A stretch of 64,000 bases of DNA from assembly GCA_947501475.1 (NCBI GenBank), contig CANMWA010000007.1:209964-273963 (forward strand). Reading direction: 5' to 3'. Positions 25,923 through 34,462 of the stretch are shown in pieces. Origin of the DNA: an uncultured Aquimarina sp. (GTDB lineage: Bacteria > Bacteroidota > Bacteroidia > Flavobacteriales > Flavobacteriaceae). Position 1 is the first letter of the stretch. Every line of letters starts with the position of its first letter. A program made the translations under genes and the position numbers. Below the pieces are notes generated by a model. The model ran no database searches. It had not been told where the DNA came from and worked only from the letters and a program-made list of their open reading frames with translations.

Positions 25923-26498
25923 ATGATATTCAGAAGTAAACAGTATCGAAAATTTCTTATCAAATCTACCAATCAACATGGGGTTCATTCGCCATTTGTA
26001 TATGATATGGTTACTCAATGTTTTTATAATAAAGAAAAAAGAGCATCTTATCCCGCTATTTCGACCTTAATAAAACAACAAGATGGTCGCGCACCATTTA
26101 GTATAAAAACAGCTAAACTTCTTAATAGAATACCAGCCTATTTTGAACATAAAAAAGCAATAATCCTATCTCAAAACTCTGAGTTTGTTTCTGAAATTCT
26201 ATCACTAAACAATACTATTGAGGTTCACAATTCAATTCAATTTAAAGGGCATTATGATTTAGTGTATATGGATTTAAACACACTTATGCATTACCTCAAT
26301 ACTGAGGCATTATCATCTATCGCTCATAATAATAGTGTTATCATCATAAATTCGATGTATCAATCTGAGGTTAATGCCACAGCATGGGAAAAAATAAAAA
26401 CTCACCCAAAGATTACCGTAACTGTCGACACTTTTGGTTTGGGGTTTGTTTTTATCAGAAAAGAACAAGCTAAGGAAAATTTTATAATTCGATTGTAA
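25923..26498 (+). CDS. Methyltransferase-like protein of Bacteroidota
   Basis: The ATG at 25923 gives 191 residues; a longer frame from 25830 would overlap the ABC-F gene, so the later start is chosen. The N-terminus contains STNQHGVHSPFVYDMVTQCF, a motif seen at the start of a group of Bacteroidota class I SAM-dependent methyltransferases. The centre reads HYDLVYMDLNTL, where such enzymes usually read GPYDLIFIDA, and a later FGLGFVFIRKEQ matches their C-terminal strand. The SAM-binding glycine motif of strand 1 is not clear (KKAIILSQNSEFV), so it may be a weak or inactive relative. It lies 31 bases after the ABC-F gene and has no known substrate. Confidence 0.65.
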   Translation: MIFRSKQYRKFLIKSTNQHGVHSPFVYDMVTQCFYNKEKRASYPAISTLIKQQDGRAPFSIKTAKLLNRIPAYFEHKKAIILSQNSEFVSEILSLNNTIEVHNSIQFKGHYDLVYMDLNTLMHYLNTEALSSIAHNNSVIIINSMYQSEVNATAWEKIKTHPKITVTVDTFGLGFVFIRKEQAKENFIIRL

Positions 26499-26563
26499 CA
26501 ACTTTTTGCCTACTGCGTCATATAGTCTAAAATTGTATCTTCACAATCTGCAAAGGTTAACAC

Positions 26564-27250
26564 ATGGAAAACGTTATTGAAATTAGAGGTATTATTAGAG
26601 ATTTTCGACTTGGTCAGGAAATTGTTCATGTACTTAAAGGTATCGATCTTGATATCCTAAGAGGTGAATATGTTGCTATTATGGGGCCATCGGGATCAGG
26701 AAAATCTACATTAATGAACCTTTTGGGATGCTTAGATACGCCTACTGCAGGAAGCTATAACCTTAACGGAAATGATGTAAGTAAAATGACCGATAATGAA
26801 TTAGCTGAAATTAGAAACAGTGAAATTGGGTTCGTTTTTCAGACCTTTAATTTATTACCACGTACTACTGCTCTGGATAATGTTGCTTTGCCTATGATTT
26901 ATGCCGGAGTATCAAAAAAAGATAGAACCACTCGTGCTGAAGAAGTATTGACCAATGTAGGCCTTTCAGACCGAATGGATCATAAACCCAATCAGCTTTC
27001 TGGTGGACAACGACAACGTGTTGCTGTGGGTCGTGCTTTGGTAAATAAACCTTCAATTATCTTAGCAGATGAACCCACGGGAAATCTTGATTCTAAAACC
27101 TCTATAGAAATCATGAACTTATTTGATGAAATTCACCGTGCCGGTAATACAGTAATTGTTGTTACACATGAAGAAGAAGTAGCAGAACATGCACATCGTG
27201 TGATTAGACTACGTGATGGTATTATTGAAAGTGATGTGAGAAACAAATAG
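26564..27250 (+). CDS. ABC transporter ATP-binding protein (LolD/MacB type)
   Basis: The 228-residue ATPase has Walker [13 protein letters not shown], signature [15 protein letters not shown] and Walker [16 protein letters not shown]. The GLxxR Q-loop region [18 protein letters not shown] and the ATPase length fit the LolD/FtsE/MacB branch, which energises lipoprotein release or efflux from the periplasm. No matching permease lies adjacent, so its membrane partner must be encoded elsewhere. The sodium symporter gene follows 66 bases later. Confidence 0.88.
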   Translation: MENVIEIRGIIRDFRLGQEIVHVLKGIDLDILRGEYVAIMGPSGSGKSTLMNLLGCLDTPTAGSYNLNGNDVSKMTDNELAEIRNSEIGFVFQTFNLLPRTTALDNVALPMIYAGVSKKDRTTRAEEVLTNVGLSDRMDHKPNQLSGGQRQRVAVGRALVNKPSIILADEPTGNLDSKTSIEIMNLFDEIHRAGNTVIVVTHEEEVAEHAHRVIRLRDGIIESDVRNK

Positions 27251-27316
27251 TTTCTAGTTTATGAGATGGGTTTCTAGTTAATTTGTATTTTGGGGAATCA
27301 TTTTTAACCAAAATTT

Positions 27317-28756
27317 ATGCAACCCACACACATTCTGCTACTCATAGCAGCTTATTTTGGAGTTCTATTATTAATCTCTTATTTGACAGGAAAAAACTCA
27401 GGAAACGATGCTTTTTTTAAAGCCAATCGGCAATCACCTTGGTATATTGTAGCATTTGGTATGATCGGCGCCTCGTTGAGTGGTGTTACTTTTATTTCGG
27501 TTCCTGGTGCAGTCGAAAAAATTGGGTTTGGGTATTTTCAAGTAGTTTTAGGATACATCATAGGATATTTTGTGATAGGATCTATCTTGTTACCTCTTTA
27601 TTATAGACTTAATCTTACTTCTATATACACCTATCTTGATGAACGTTTTGGAAATTATTCATATAAAACAGGGGCTTCTTTCTTTTTAATATCCAGAATA
27701 ACAGGAGCTAGTTTTAGATTATTCTTAGTCGCTAATGTATTACAAACTATTTTGTTTGATGCAATGAATATTCCTTTTTGGGTGACAGTAATTATCACTA
27801 TTCTATTAATATGGCTGTATACATTTAAATCGGGAATTAAAACCATTGTTTGGACCGATACTTTACAAACGCTATTTATGTTAATTGCCCTAGGGGTAGC
27901 TATTTATTATATTTCAGACAGTCTTAATATTCAAGGCGCCGGGCTTTTAAGTCATATTTTAGACAGCAATCAATCACAAATATTCTTTTTTGACGATTAT
28001 AAAAGTGCTAATTATTTCTGGAAACAGTTTCTATCGGGAATATTTATCGCCATTGTGATGACTGGATTAGATCAAGACATGATGCAAAAAAACCTAACTT
28101 GTCGTAGTCTAAAAGATGCACAAAAAAACATGTTTTGGTTTACTATTGTTTTAACTATTGTAAATTTTATATTTCTGGGATTAGGGTTATTACTAACGCA
28201 ATATGCTTCTCAAAATGGCATAGATGCACATAAGGATCAGCTTTTTCCTGTAATTGCTACGCAAAGTGGGTTAGGTATGGGGATTGCCATATTCTTTGTC
28301 TTAGGGCTAATCGCTGCTGCTTATAGTAGTGCCGATAGTGCATTGACCTCGCTTACAACATCATTTAGTATTGACATTCTAGATATTGAAAAGAAATACA
28401 ACCCTACTGATCAGGTAAAAACCCGAAAAAAGATTCATATCCTATTTTCTGTGGTACTAGTATTAGTGATTATCATATTTAAATATGTTATTAGGGATGC
28501 TAGTGTCATTACAAAATTATTTGTTTTTGCTGGATATACCTACGGACCGCTATTAGGGCTATATGCATTTGGGTTATTTACCAAACTAAAAGTAAAAGAC
28601 AATTGGGTTCCGGTTATAGCAATCTTATCTCCTATTTTATCCTATATAATTAGTGATAATAGTGCTACCTGGTTTGGTTTTGAGTTTGGTTTCTTTATTT
28701 TAATTTTAAATGGTTTCTTAACTTTTTTAGGACTAATACTGATTCGTAGAAAGTAA
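27317..28756 (+). CDS. Sodium:solute symporter family protein
   Basis: The 479-residue membrane protein has about thirteen hydrophobic helices. The SSS family landmarks are FGMIGASLSGVTFISVPGAV near residue 50, TDTLQTLFMLIALG around 180, and the sodium-site region AAAYSSADSALTSLTTSFSIDI around 335-355. It couples sodium flow to uptake of a small solute. The subclass is the proline, pantothenate or sugar branch; the substrate cannot be read from sequence. The 3' end overlaps the convergent CoA-binding gene by 24 bases. Confidence 0.88.
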   Translation: MQPTHILLLIAAYFGVLLLISYLTGKNSGNDAFFKANRQSPWYIVAFGMIGASLSGVTFISVPGAVEKIGFGYFQVVLGYIIGYFVIGSILLPLYYRLNLTSIYTYLDERFGNYSYKTGASFFLISRITGASFRLFLVANVLQTILFDAMNIPFWVTVIITILLIWLYTFKSGIKTIVWTDTLQTLFMLIALGVAIYYISDSLNIQGAGLLSHILDSNQSQIFFFDDYKSANYFWKQFLSGIFIAIVMTGLDQDMMQKNLTCRSLKDAQKNMFWFTIVLTIVNFIFLGLGLLLTQYASQNGIDAHKDQLFPVIATQSGLGMGIAIFFVLGLIAAAYSSADSALTSLTTSFSIDILDIEKKYNPTDQVKTRKKIHILFSVVLVLVIIIFKYVIRDASVITKLFVFAGYTYGPLLGLYAFGLFTKLKVKDNWVPVIAILSPILSYIISDNSATWFGFEFGFFILILNGFLTFLGLILIRRK

Positions 28757-29095
28757 TACCAAGGTACAGGCTACCTCAACTTGTATATCTGCTTTTTCAA
28801 GTAAAGTGTAAAACTCTGGGTTTTCTGTTCCTGGATTAAAAATTACTCTATTAGGTTTCAGGGCTATGATTTGATCATAATATTGTTGTTGTCTTCGTGG
28901 GTTTAAATACAAAGTGATTGTATCTATATTCTCAACATCAATCATATCTGTTTTAATTTCTACTCCTGCAACTTCACCTGATCTTTGCCCAACCGCCATT
29001 ACCTTATAATCGTGATTTAATAACTTATGAATTACAAAATTTGAATATCGATTGGTTTTTAAAGATGCTCCTAATACTAATGTTTTTTTATTCAT
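28733..29095 (-). CDS. CoA-binding protein (YccU-like)
   Basis: The 120-residue single-domain Rossmann protein opens MNKKTLVLGASLKTNRYSNF, then shows VAGVEIKTD, and ends with NPGTENPEFYTLLEKADIQVEVACTLVLL. This is the CoA-binding fold of YccU-type proteins, related to the nucleotide domain of succinyl-CoA ligase. The precise role is not known. Its last 24 bases overlap the symporter gene on the other strand. A TATTTTTG box (29107-29114, minus) lies 12 bases before the start and could be its -7 element. Confidence 0.85.
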   Translation of the reverse strand: MNKKTLVLGASLKTNRYSNFVIHKLLNHDYKVMAVGQRSGEVAGVEIKTDMIDVENIDTITLYLNPRRQQQYYDQIIALKPNRVIFNPGTENPEFYTLLEKADIQVEVACTLVLLSTNQY

Positions 29096-29530
29096 AACTA
29101 ACTTTTCAAAAATATAGAAGTAAACTATACCTTTTGTACTATTAAATATAGCCTTAAAATGTTAAAAAAATAAATCAAAATGTTAAAAACAAACGATGAG
29201 TGTAACACAAACAAATGCATTACGTCTTACAAGTATAAGATATGATTTTTCATAAATTTAGTTAGTTAGTTACTTATTAATAATCAGATTTTATTCATAG
29301 TTGATGGTTAGTGTTACTATTTGATTATTATAGAAAACCGCCCCTGGTTAATGGGGCGGTTTTTGATTTTAAAATAATGTTAAAGTCAACAGTATCTGTA
29401 ACAGAAAAGTATATCGATCGTCTAGTCCTATATATACGCTTAATCAACGTAATAATTTTATAAAAAATCATGCACTCGTATTATGTAATACAAAGTACGA
29501 TGCATAACAAAACAATCAAAAAACGTTCAG
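29096..29530. other. 435-base gap holding a lone terminator
   Basis: No open reading frame longer than about 22 codons was found on either strand. The only strong element is the hairpin terminator at 29334-29363 on the plus strand, which has no gene in front of it. The rest is AT-rich and shows a short GTTAGTTAGTTA run at about 29260. Confidence 0.6.
29334..29366 (+). terminator. Intrinsic terminator with no upstream gene
   Basis: An 11-bp stem, AAAACCGCCCC (29334-29344) with GGGGCGGTTTT (29353-29363), has an 8-base loop. It is followed by GATTTT rather than a long T run, but the stem's own T residues serve. The nearest plus-strand gene ends 580 bases earlier. Confidence 0.75.
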
Positions 29531-31903
29531 ATGAAAACATTCAATCAAAAAACTATTGTTCTATTTTTTTCCTTATTAAGTTGCTTTTTCATTTCTGCTC
29601 AGCCATCAAATGATGCCGTTGTGGGTACTATAAGAGGAAAAGTAATTGACAAAAACTTACAGCAGCCTGTTCCTTATGCTACAATAGTAATTAATGACGG
29701 AGCTAATAAAATTATAAGTGGAGGTATTAGTACAGAGGATGGTGATTTCTTAATTACTGATATACCAAAAGGCAACTACACTTTGAAAGTGCAATTTATC
29801 GGGTACTCAACACACTCACAACCCATCGAAATTTCAAGAAAAAATAAGGACATTGATGTGGGTACTATTACACTCGAAGAAACTGCAGAATCTTTGGATG
29901 ATGTTACTGTAGTGGCAGAACGCACTACTATAGAGCAAAAAATCGACCGTAAAGTCATTAATGTTGGTAAAGATCTTACGACTACAGGAGGCACTGCAGC
30001 CGAAATTATGAATAACATCCCGTCGGTTAATATTGATCAAGACGGTAATATAGCACTAAGAGGAAATGAAAATGTTCGCATTTTTGTAGATGGTAAACCA
30101 ACCAACATTAGTGCTACACAGTTATTGAAGCAAATACCATCTACTTCAATCAAAAAAATTGAATTAATCACTAATCCTTCGGCTAAATATAATCCAGAAG
30201 GGATGAGTGGCATTATTAATATTGTATTACATAAAAATAGTAATATTGGATTTAATGGAAATCTAAACCTTGGACTCAACTACGATATTAATGCTCGATT
30301 TAATAGCTCTGTTGATCTAAATTACAGAGCCGGAAAAATTAATGTGTATGGAAATTACGGAAACAATATAAACAAAAACCTAAATGCTGGATTTGTACTT
30401 AGAGAAGATCAAAATTACTTGACAGATTTTCAATTTTTAGACAACAACAAATCTCATTTATTTAAACTCGGTATAGACTATTTTTTAGATGACAAAAACA
30501 CAGTTTCGGTATATACAAATCAAAACCTATTTGACGGTTTAACAAAAGGATCTACAGATATTACCTTTTTAAACAATGATCAAAATGATCTTTCTCAAGA
30601 TTTAATAAGTGATAGTGACAATTTAGGTTCTACATATAATTTTGATTTTAAGCATGATTTCAAAAAGGAAGGGCACAACATAGAGCTAGAGGTAGATTAT
30701 AATGTTTTTAATAGTGATAGTGATGACGATTTTAACTTTACAGGAGGAGATGGCTCTTTCACTAATTATAATGACCTGATCGATAACGAAAGAAAAAACA
30801 CAACTATTAATCTAGATTATGTAAATCCATTATCAGAAAAGATGAAATTAGAATTAGGGTATGAAACTCGATTAAGAAGAACCAATAATGACTATCAGTC
30901 TACTCTATTTCCTAATTCGATATACAGTTATGATCGCGATATACATTCATTATATGCTACTTTTGGAAATAATTTTGAAAAATGGTCTTATCAAGTTGGA
31001 ACTAGACTTGAAAGCTATCAAGTAGAAGCAATTTTTGATGGAGAAAAAATATTTGAAGATGATATTTTTACAGCATATCCTTCAGCTTACATTACTTATA
31101 ATCCAGGAGAAAAAAATACGTACCAATTAAGTTATAGCAGAAGAGTAGATAGACCAGGGTTAAATCAAGTAAATCCAATAAGAGAATGGAGTACACCTCG
31201 AATCATTTCAATAGGTAATCCATCATTAGATCCTCAATTTACCAATTCTATTGAGGGTAATTACACTAGAAAGCTAAAAAGCGGATCTATTACCAGCAGT
31301 GTTTTTTATAGATTAATCAACGATGAGATCAATCAAACTTTAATTGAAAATCCCGACGTAGAAGAAGGGCAAATACTAACCTTTAATAATTTTGATAACA
31401 ATTCTGCATACGGAATCGAGGTTTCAAGTAATTATAAAGTAGCCAAATGGTGGAGTTTTAATGCTAGTTTTGACCTTTATGGGCAAACGCAAAAAGGAAT
31501 TGTAGAAGGTATATCCAAAGAGGTTGATGCGGTGATTTACAATTTTAGAATGAACAATAGTTTTAAAGCTACCAAAAATTTAACTTTTCAGGTATTTGGG
31601 TTTTATCGTGGAGATCAAGAGGGTGTTCAATTTAACACAAAACCATTTTATTTTATCAATACTGGAGCCAGATACAATTTCTTAGATGGTAAAGGTACGG
31701 CTAGTATTAACTTTAATGATATTTTTAATACCATGCGATTTAGATTTTCTAGTGATTCGCCTTTTCCGCAAAGTGGTAGATTTCAGGGAGAAACACAAAC
31801 AGTTTTTCTAGGCTTATCGTACCGATTTGGAAGCGGAAAAAACAGAAAAGCATCAAGAAAAAGAAGAGATAATAACGAAAAGTCAGGAGGAGGTATACTT
31901 TAG
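29531..31903 (+). CDS. TonB-dependent outer-membrane receptor (beta-barrel family)
   Basis: The 790-residue protein starts with a signal peptide (MKTFNQKTIVLFFSLLSCFF, cleavage after ISAQ). A carboxypeptidase-regulatory-like repeat follows (about 33-115: GTIRGKVIDKNLQQPVPYAT). A plug region runs to about 235 with the MNNIPSVNIDQDGNIALRGN motif and LITNPSAKYNPEGMSGIINI. The rest is the outer-membrane barrel of the OMP_b-brl_3 type, ending VFLGLSYRFGSGKNRKASRKRR with a basic tail. This subtype often handles peptides, metals or unknown ligands rather than sugars. There is no SusD partner. The tail after the last barrel strand (about 20 residues, Lys/Arg-rich) is unusual in length. Confidence 0.88.
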   Translation: MKTFNQKTIVLFFSLLSCFFISAQPSNDAVVGTIRGKVIDKNLQQPVPYATIVINDGANKIISGGISTEDGDFLITDIPKGNYTLKVQFIGYSTHSQPIEISRKNKDIDVGTITLEETAESLDDVTVVAERTTIEQKIDRKVINVGKDLTTTGGTAAEIMNNIPSVNIDQDGNIALRGNENVRIFVDGKPTNISATQLLKQIPSTSIKKIELITNPSAKYNPEGMSGIINIVLHKNSNIGFNGNLNLGLNYDINARFNSSVDLNYRAGKINVYGNYGNNINKNLNAGFVLREDQNYLTDFQFLDNNKSHLFKLGIDYFLDDKNTVSVYTNQNLFDGLTKGSTDITFLNNDQNDLSQDLISDSDNLGSTYNFDFKHDFKKEGHNIELEVDYNVFNSDSDDDFNFTGGDGSFTNYNDLIDNERKNTTINLDYVNPLSEKMKLELGYETRLRRTNNDYQSTLFPNSIYSYDRDIHSLYATFGNNFEKWSYQVGTRLESYQVEAIFDGEKIFEDDIFTAYPSAYITYNPGEKNTYQLSYSRRVDRPGLNQVNPIREWSTPRIISIGNPSLDPQFTNSIEGNYTRKLKSGSITSSVFYRLINDEINQTLIENPDVEEGQILTFNNFDNNSAYGIEVSSNYKVAKWWSFNASFDLYGQTQKGIVEGISKEVDAVIYNFRMNNSFKATKNLTFQVFGFYRGDQEGVQFNTKPFYFINTGARYNFLDGKGTASINFNDIFNTMRFRFSSDSPFPQSGRFQGETQTVFLGLSYRFGSGKNRKASRKRRDNNEKSGGGIL

Positions 31904-32124
31904 CTGAGCTTTTATTAAAAAATATGTTAATTCATTGCATATTTTTTAAGTAATTCGTTAAATTTAATATCGAATACACAAAAAAAGCACTAACGTTAAA
32001 TTATTGTAAAAAAACAACACAATCTGTAACACATCAGGATTTGTGACGTTTAATATAATACAGTTATGGTTATGATTTATTTGAATTAGCCTTTAAAAAA
32101 TTAATAACCTTGTTATTATATATA

Positions 32125-32156
32125 AAACGCGAGTGTAGTATTACGCTCGCGTTTTT
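32125..32156. terminator. Bidirectional terminator between receptor and fabH
   Basis: A 13-bp stem with one G-T pair (32125-32137 with 32142-32154, arm AAACGCGAGTGTA) has a 4-base loop. T residues follow on the plus strand and on the minus strand. It lies 17 bases past the fabH stop and about 220 bases past the receptor stop. Confidence 0.85.
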
Positions 32157-32171
32157 CTTTTTATATATTTC

Positions 32172-33179
32172 TTACCATCTAATAATAGCACTACCCCAAG
32201 TAAATCCACTACCAAATGCTGCAAGGACGATTAGATCTCCTTCTTTTATTTTGCCTTTTTCCCAAGCTTCAGTAAGAGCGATAGGTATAGATGCAGCTGT
32301 AGTATTACCATACTTCTGGATATTATTATATACTTGATCATTAGATAGCTTAAATTGTTTCTGCACAAATTGAGATATCCTTAAATTTGCTTGATGAGGG
32401 ATTAGCATGTTTATATCTGAGGCACTAAGGTTGTTTGCTTGTAAACCTTCATTAATAACTTCAGAAAAACGAACTACTGCATTTTTAAACACAAACTGTC
32501 CATTCATATAAGGGTAATATGGGATATTCTCTTGAGGATTCTCTGCTATAATCTCTGGTACCCAATGCTCTGTACTAGGACCTTCTAAAGATAATTCTTT
32601 TGCATGTGCTCCTTCACTATGTAAGTGTGTAGATAAGATCCCTTTTCCTTCTTTATCGCTTCTAGTCAATACAGCAGCACCCGCACCATCACCAAAAATC
32701 ACTGAAACTCCCCTACCCCTAGTAGACATATCTAAACCACCACTATGGTTTTCGCTACCAATCACTAAAATATTTTTATACATACCCGTTTTAATAAACT
32801 GGTCTGCCACAGATATAGCATACACAAAACCGCTGCATTGATTTCGAACATCTAATGCTGGAATAGTTTTCATATCCATCATTTCTTGCACTCTAACTCC
32901 GCCTCCCGGAAAATACATATCAGGACTTAATGTGGCAAATATAATCAGCTCTATATCATCCTTGCTTATATTTGCCCTTTCGATAGCAATTTTTGCTGCT
33001 TTGACGCCCATAATAGAAGTGCTATTACCATCTCCTTTTTTAATATGCCGCCTTTCTTTAATACCCGTTCTTTCTTGAATCCAAGCATCATTAGTATCCA
33101 TAATTTTTGAAAGATCATCGTTTGTTACCACATTTTCAGGAACGTAATACCCTAATCCAGATATTTTTGAAGTATACAT
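32172..33179 (-). CDS. fabH: 3-oxoacyl-ACP synthase III
   Basis: The 335-residue thiolase-fold enzyme shows the FabH triad: Cys115 (RNQCSGFVYA), His262 (PHQANLRI) and Asn292 (GNTTAASIPI). The opening ISGLGYYVPENVVTNDDLS is typical of KASIII. It condenses acetyl-CoA or branched starters with malonyl-ACP to begin fatty acid synthesis. It stands alone, with no plsX or acpP next to it, as is common for second FabH copies in Flavobacteria, so it may be one of several. The gap to the next gene upstream holds a short possible reading frame. Confidence 0.93.
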   Translation of the reverse strand: MYTSKISGLGYYVPENVVTNDDLSKIMDTNDAWIQERTGIKERRHIKKGDGNSTSIMGVKAAKIAIERANISKDDIELIIFATLSPDMYFPGGGVRVQEMMDMKTIPALDVRNQCSGFVYAISVADQFIKTGMYKNILVIGSENHSGGLDMSTRGRGVSVIFGDGAGAAVLTRSDKEGKGILSTHLHSEGAHAKELSLEGPSTEHWVPEIIAENPQENIPYYPYMNGQFVFKNAVVRFSEVINEGLQANNLSASDINMLIPHQANLRISQFVQKQFKLSNDQVYNNIQKYGNTTAASIPIALTEAWEKGKIKEGDLIVLAAFGSGFTWGSAIIRW

Positions 33180-33206
33180 ATAGTTAATTTAGTGTGTATT
33201 TTTGCA

Positions 33207-33326
33207 TTACTCATGCTCAATTAAAAACTGGCGAGCAATATATGTATTCTTACCATCTTGATAAAACAAAGTGTAATTATATTGTATGCGCGCATAATAA
33301 AATTGAGTAACATTAAAGTAATTCAC
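33207..33326 (-). CDS. Possible short reading frame upstream of fabH
   Basis: A GTG at 33326 opens 39 codons on the minus strand, MNYFNVTQFYYARIQYNYTL, then FYQDGKNTYIARQFLIEHE. The residue mix is protein-like, but the GTG start is weak and no family was recognised. The frame is closed by a TAA 8 codons before the GTG. It ends 27 bases before the fabH start. It could be a real small protein, a gene remnant, or chance. Confidence 0.22.
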   Translation of the reverse strand: MNYFNVTQFYYARIQYNYTLFYQDGKNTYIARQFLIEHE

Positions 33327-33395
33327 TTTACTATTTATATTAATCCCTAAAAAATCTTAGTAATATTTACAGTATAGAAAAGAATATTAAACTAT

Positions 33396-33431
33396 AAAAA
33401 AGCTACAAACCGGAAACATTTGTAGCTTTTT
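33396..33431 (-). terminator. Terminator after the orphan T9SS domain gene
   Basis: A 13-bp stem, AAAAAGCTACAAA (33397-33409) with TTTGTAGCTTTTT (33419-33431), has a 9-base loop. A and T tracts on both sides let it act in either direction. Confidence 0.85.
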
Positions 33432-33451
33432 ATCCCCATCTTCCTAAAACT

Positions 33452-33706
33452 TTAGAGTTTCAGAAATTTTTTGATCATTACCGTGTTTTTGCTCTTAACT
33501 TTTACAGTATATAAGCCAGACGGTAATGTTTTTAGTGAAATCGTGTTCCTAATGATTAGATTTTTATTTTCTTGTATAATCTGCCCTTGTCTGTTCAAAA
33601 TTTCATAGGACATCATTGAAGAGAGATTGCAAAGATCTATATATACCTCTCCTTTTAATGGGTTTGGATATATATATACTTTATGTATCTCTGCATCTTG
33701 TATCAT
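33452..33706 (-). CDS. Orphan T9SS type A sorting domain
   Basis: The 84-residue product consists only of a type IX secretion C-terminal domain. VYIYPNPLKGEVYIDL marks the start of the domain, IQENKN and SLKTLPSGLYTVKV follow, and it ends MIKKFLKL. There is no signal peptide and no passenger domain. The frame upstream of the ATG is closed by a TGA seven codons back, so the domain is not the tail of a longer gene in this frame. It may be a decayed remnant of a secreted protein, or a rare stand-alone domain. It has a clean terminator. Palindromes lie upstream at 33749-33764 and 33785-33800. Confidence 0.6.
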   Translation of the reverse strand: MIQDAEIHKVYIYPNPLKGEVYIDLCNLSSMMSYEILNRQGQIIQENKNLIIRNTISLKTLPSGLYTVKVKSKNTVMIKKFLKL

Positions 33707-33748
33707 CTCTTTAACATCTTCTTTTCAATGATTGTTTTAATACTATAT

Positions 33749-33800
33749 ACATACAAATGTATGTACTCAATCAATACAAAAACATACGTAGTGCTACGTA
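33749..33800. promoter_or_regulatory. Two palindromes upstream of the orphan T9SS domain gene
   Basis: ACATAC-AAAT-GTATGT (33749-33764) and TACGTAG-TG-CTACGTA (33785-33800) are two perfect inverted repeats in the 123-base gap between the orphan domain gene and the NarL-type regulator. They look like protein-binding sites rather than terminators, since no T run follows. The binding factor is not known. Confidence 0.4.
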
Positions 33801-33829
33801 ATTATAACAGAGTCTTATTCACTGATTAA

Positions 33830-34462
33830 TTATAGTAGTAGTTCTTTATTCTTTTGCGACCAGATAAGAAGTGAATTTGGCTTTTGGTCTATCTCCAATT
33901 TTTTAATCATATTAGCACGATGTTTTTCTACCGTTCTTACCGATATGTTTAAAAAATCTGCAATTTGCATACTAGTCATTTCATCAGCGATAAGTTTTAG
34001 GATCTTTATCTCTGATCGTGTTAGGTTTTCAATATGTACTTCTTGATGTAAACTATGAGAGAATCGTTTGTATATCTTCTCACTAAAATAAGATGTTCCA
34101 TCACATACACTAGCAATACACTCTTCTATTTCTGACAACGCAAACTCTTTAAGCAGATACCCATGTATGTTATACTTAACCGCATCTTCAAAAATCTTTT
34201 TTTCTTTGTGTAATGTTATTAAAACGATTCTCGTTTTAACATCATGCCGTTTACAATTTTTGGCTATATCTATACCTGTCATATTTGGCATTTCAATATC
34301 TAATATTGCGATATCAGGTTTTTCTTTTATGATAGTATTGTATGCCGAAAGACCATCTGTACAGCTTGCTATAATGTTATATTTTTTTTCATTTAAAAAG
34401 TCTTCTAACCCCTTTAGCAAAAGTGGATGATCATCAGCAATAAGTATGTTGGGTTTAAACAT
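33830..34462 (-). CDS. NarL/LuxR-family response regulator
   Basis: The 210-residue protein has a receiver domain with acidic pair DD (10-11), phospho-acceptor Asp55 (IAILDIEMPN) and the Lys in LLKEF, and a LuxR-type helix-turn-helix (about 145-205: LTRSEIKILKLIADEMTSMQ, then SVRTVEKHRANMIKKL). It overlaps the sensor kinase gene upstream by 8 bases, so the pair is translated together. Targets are unknown. Confidence 0.92.
   Translation of the reverse strand: MFKPNILIADDHPLLLKGLEDFLNEKKYNIIASCTDGLSAYNTIIKEKPDIAILDIEMPNMTGIDIAKNCKRHDVKTRIVLITLHKEKKIFEDAVKYNIHGYLLKEFALSEIEECIASVCDGTSYFSEKIYKRFSHSLHQEVHIENLTRSEIKILKLIADEMTSMQIADFLNISVRTVEKHRANMIKKLEIDQKPNSLLIWSQKNKELLL

Noticed and set aside
29180..29245. 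A 21-codon frame beginning MLKTNDECN
   Set aside because: It is short, has no leader or conserved feature, and lies in an AT-rich gap where such frames occur by chance.
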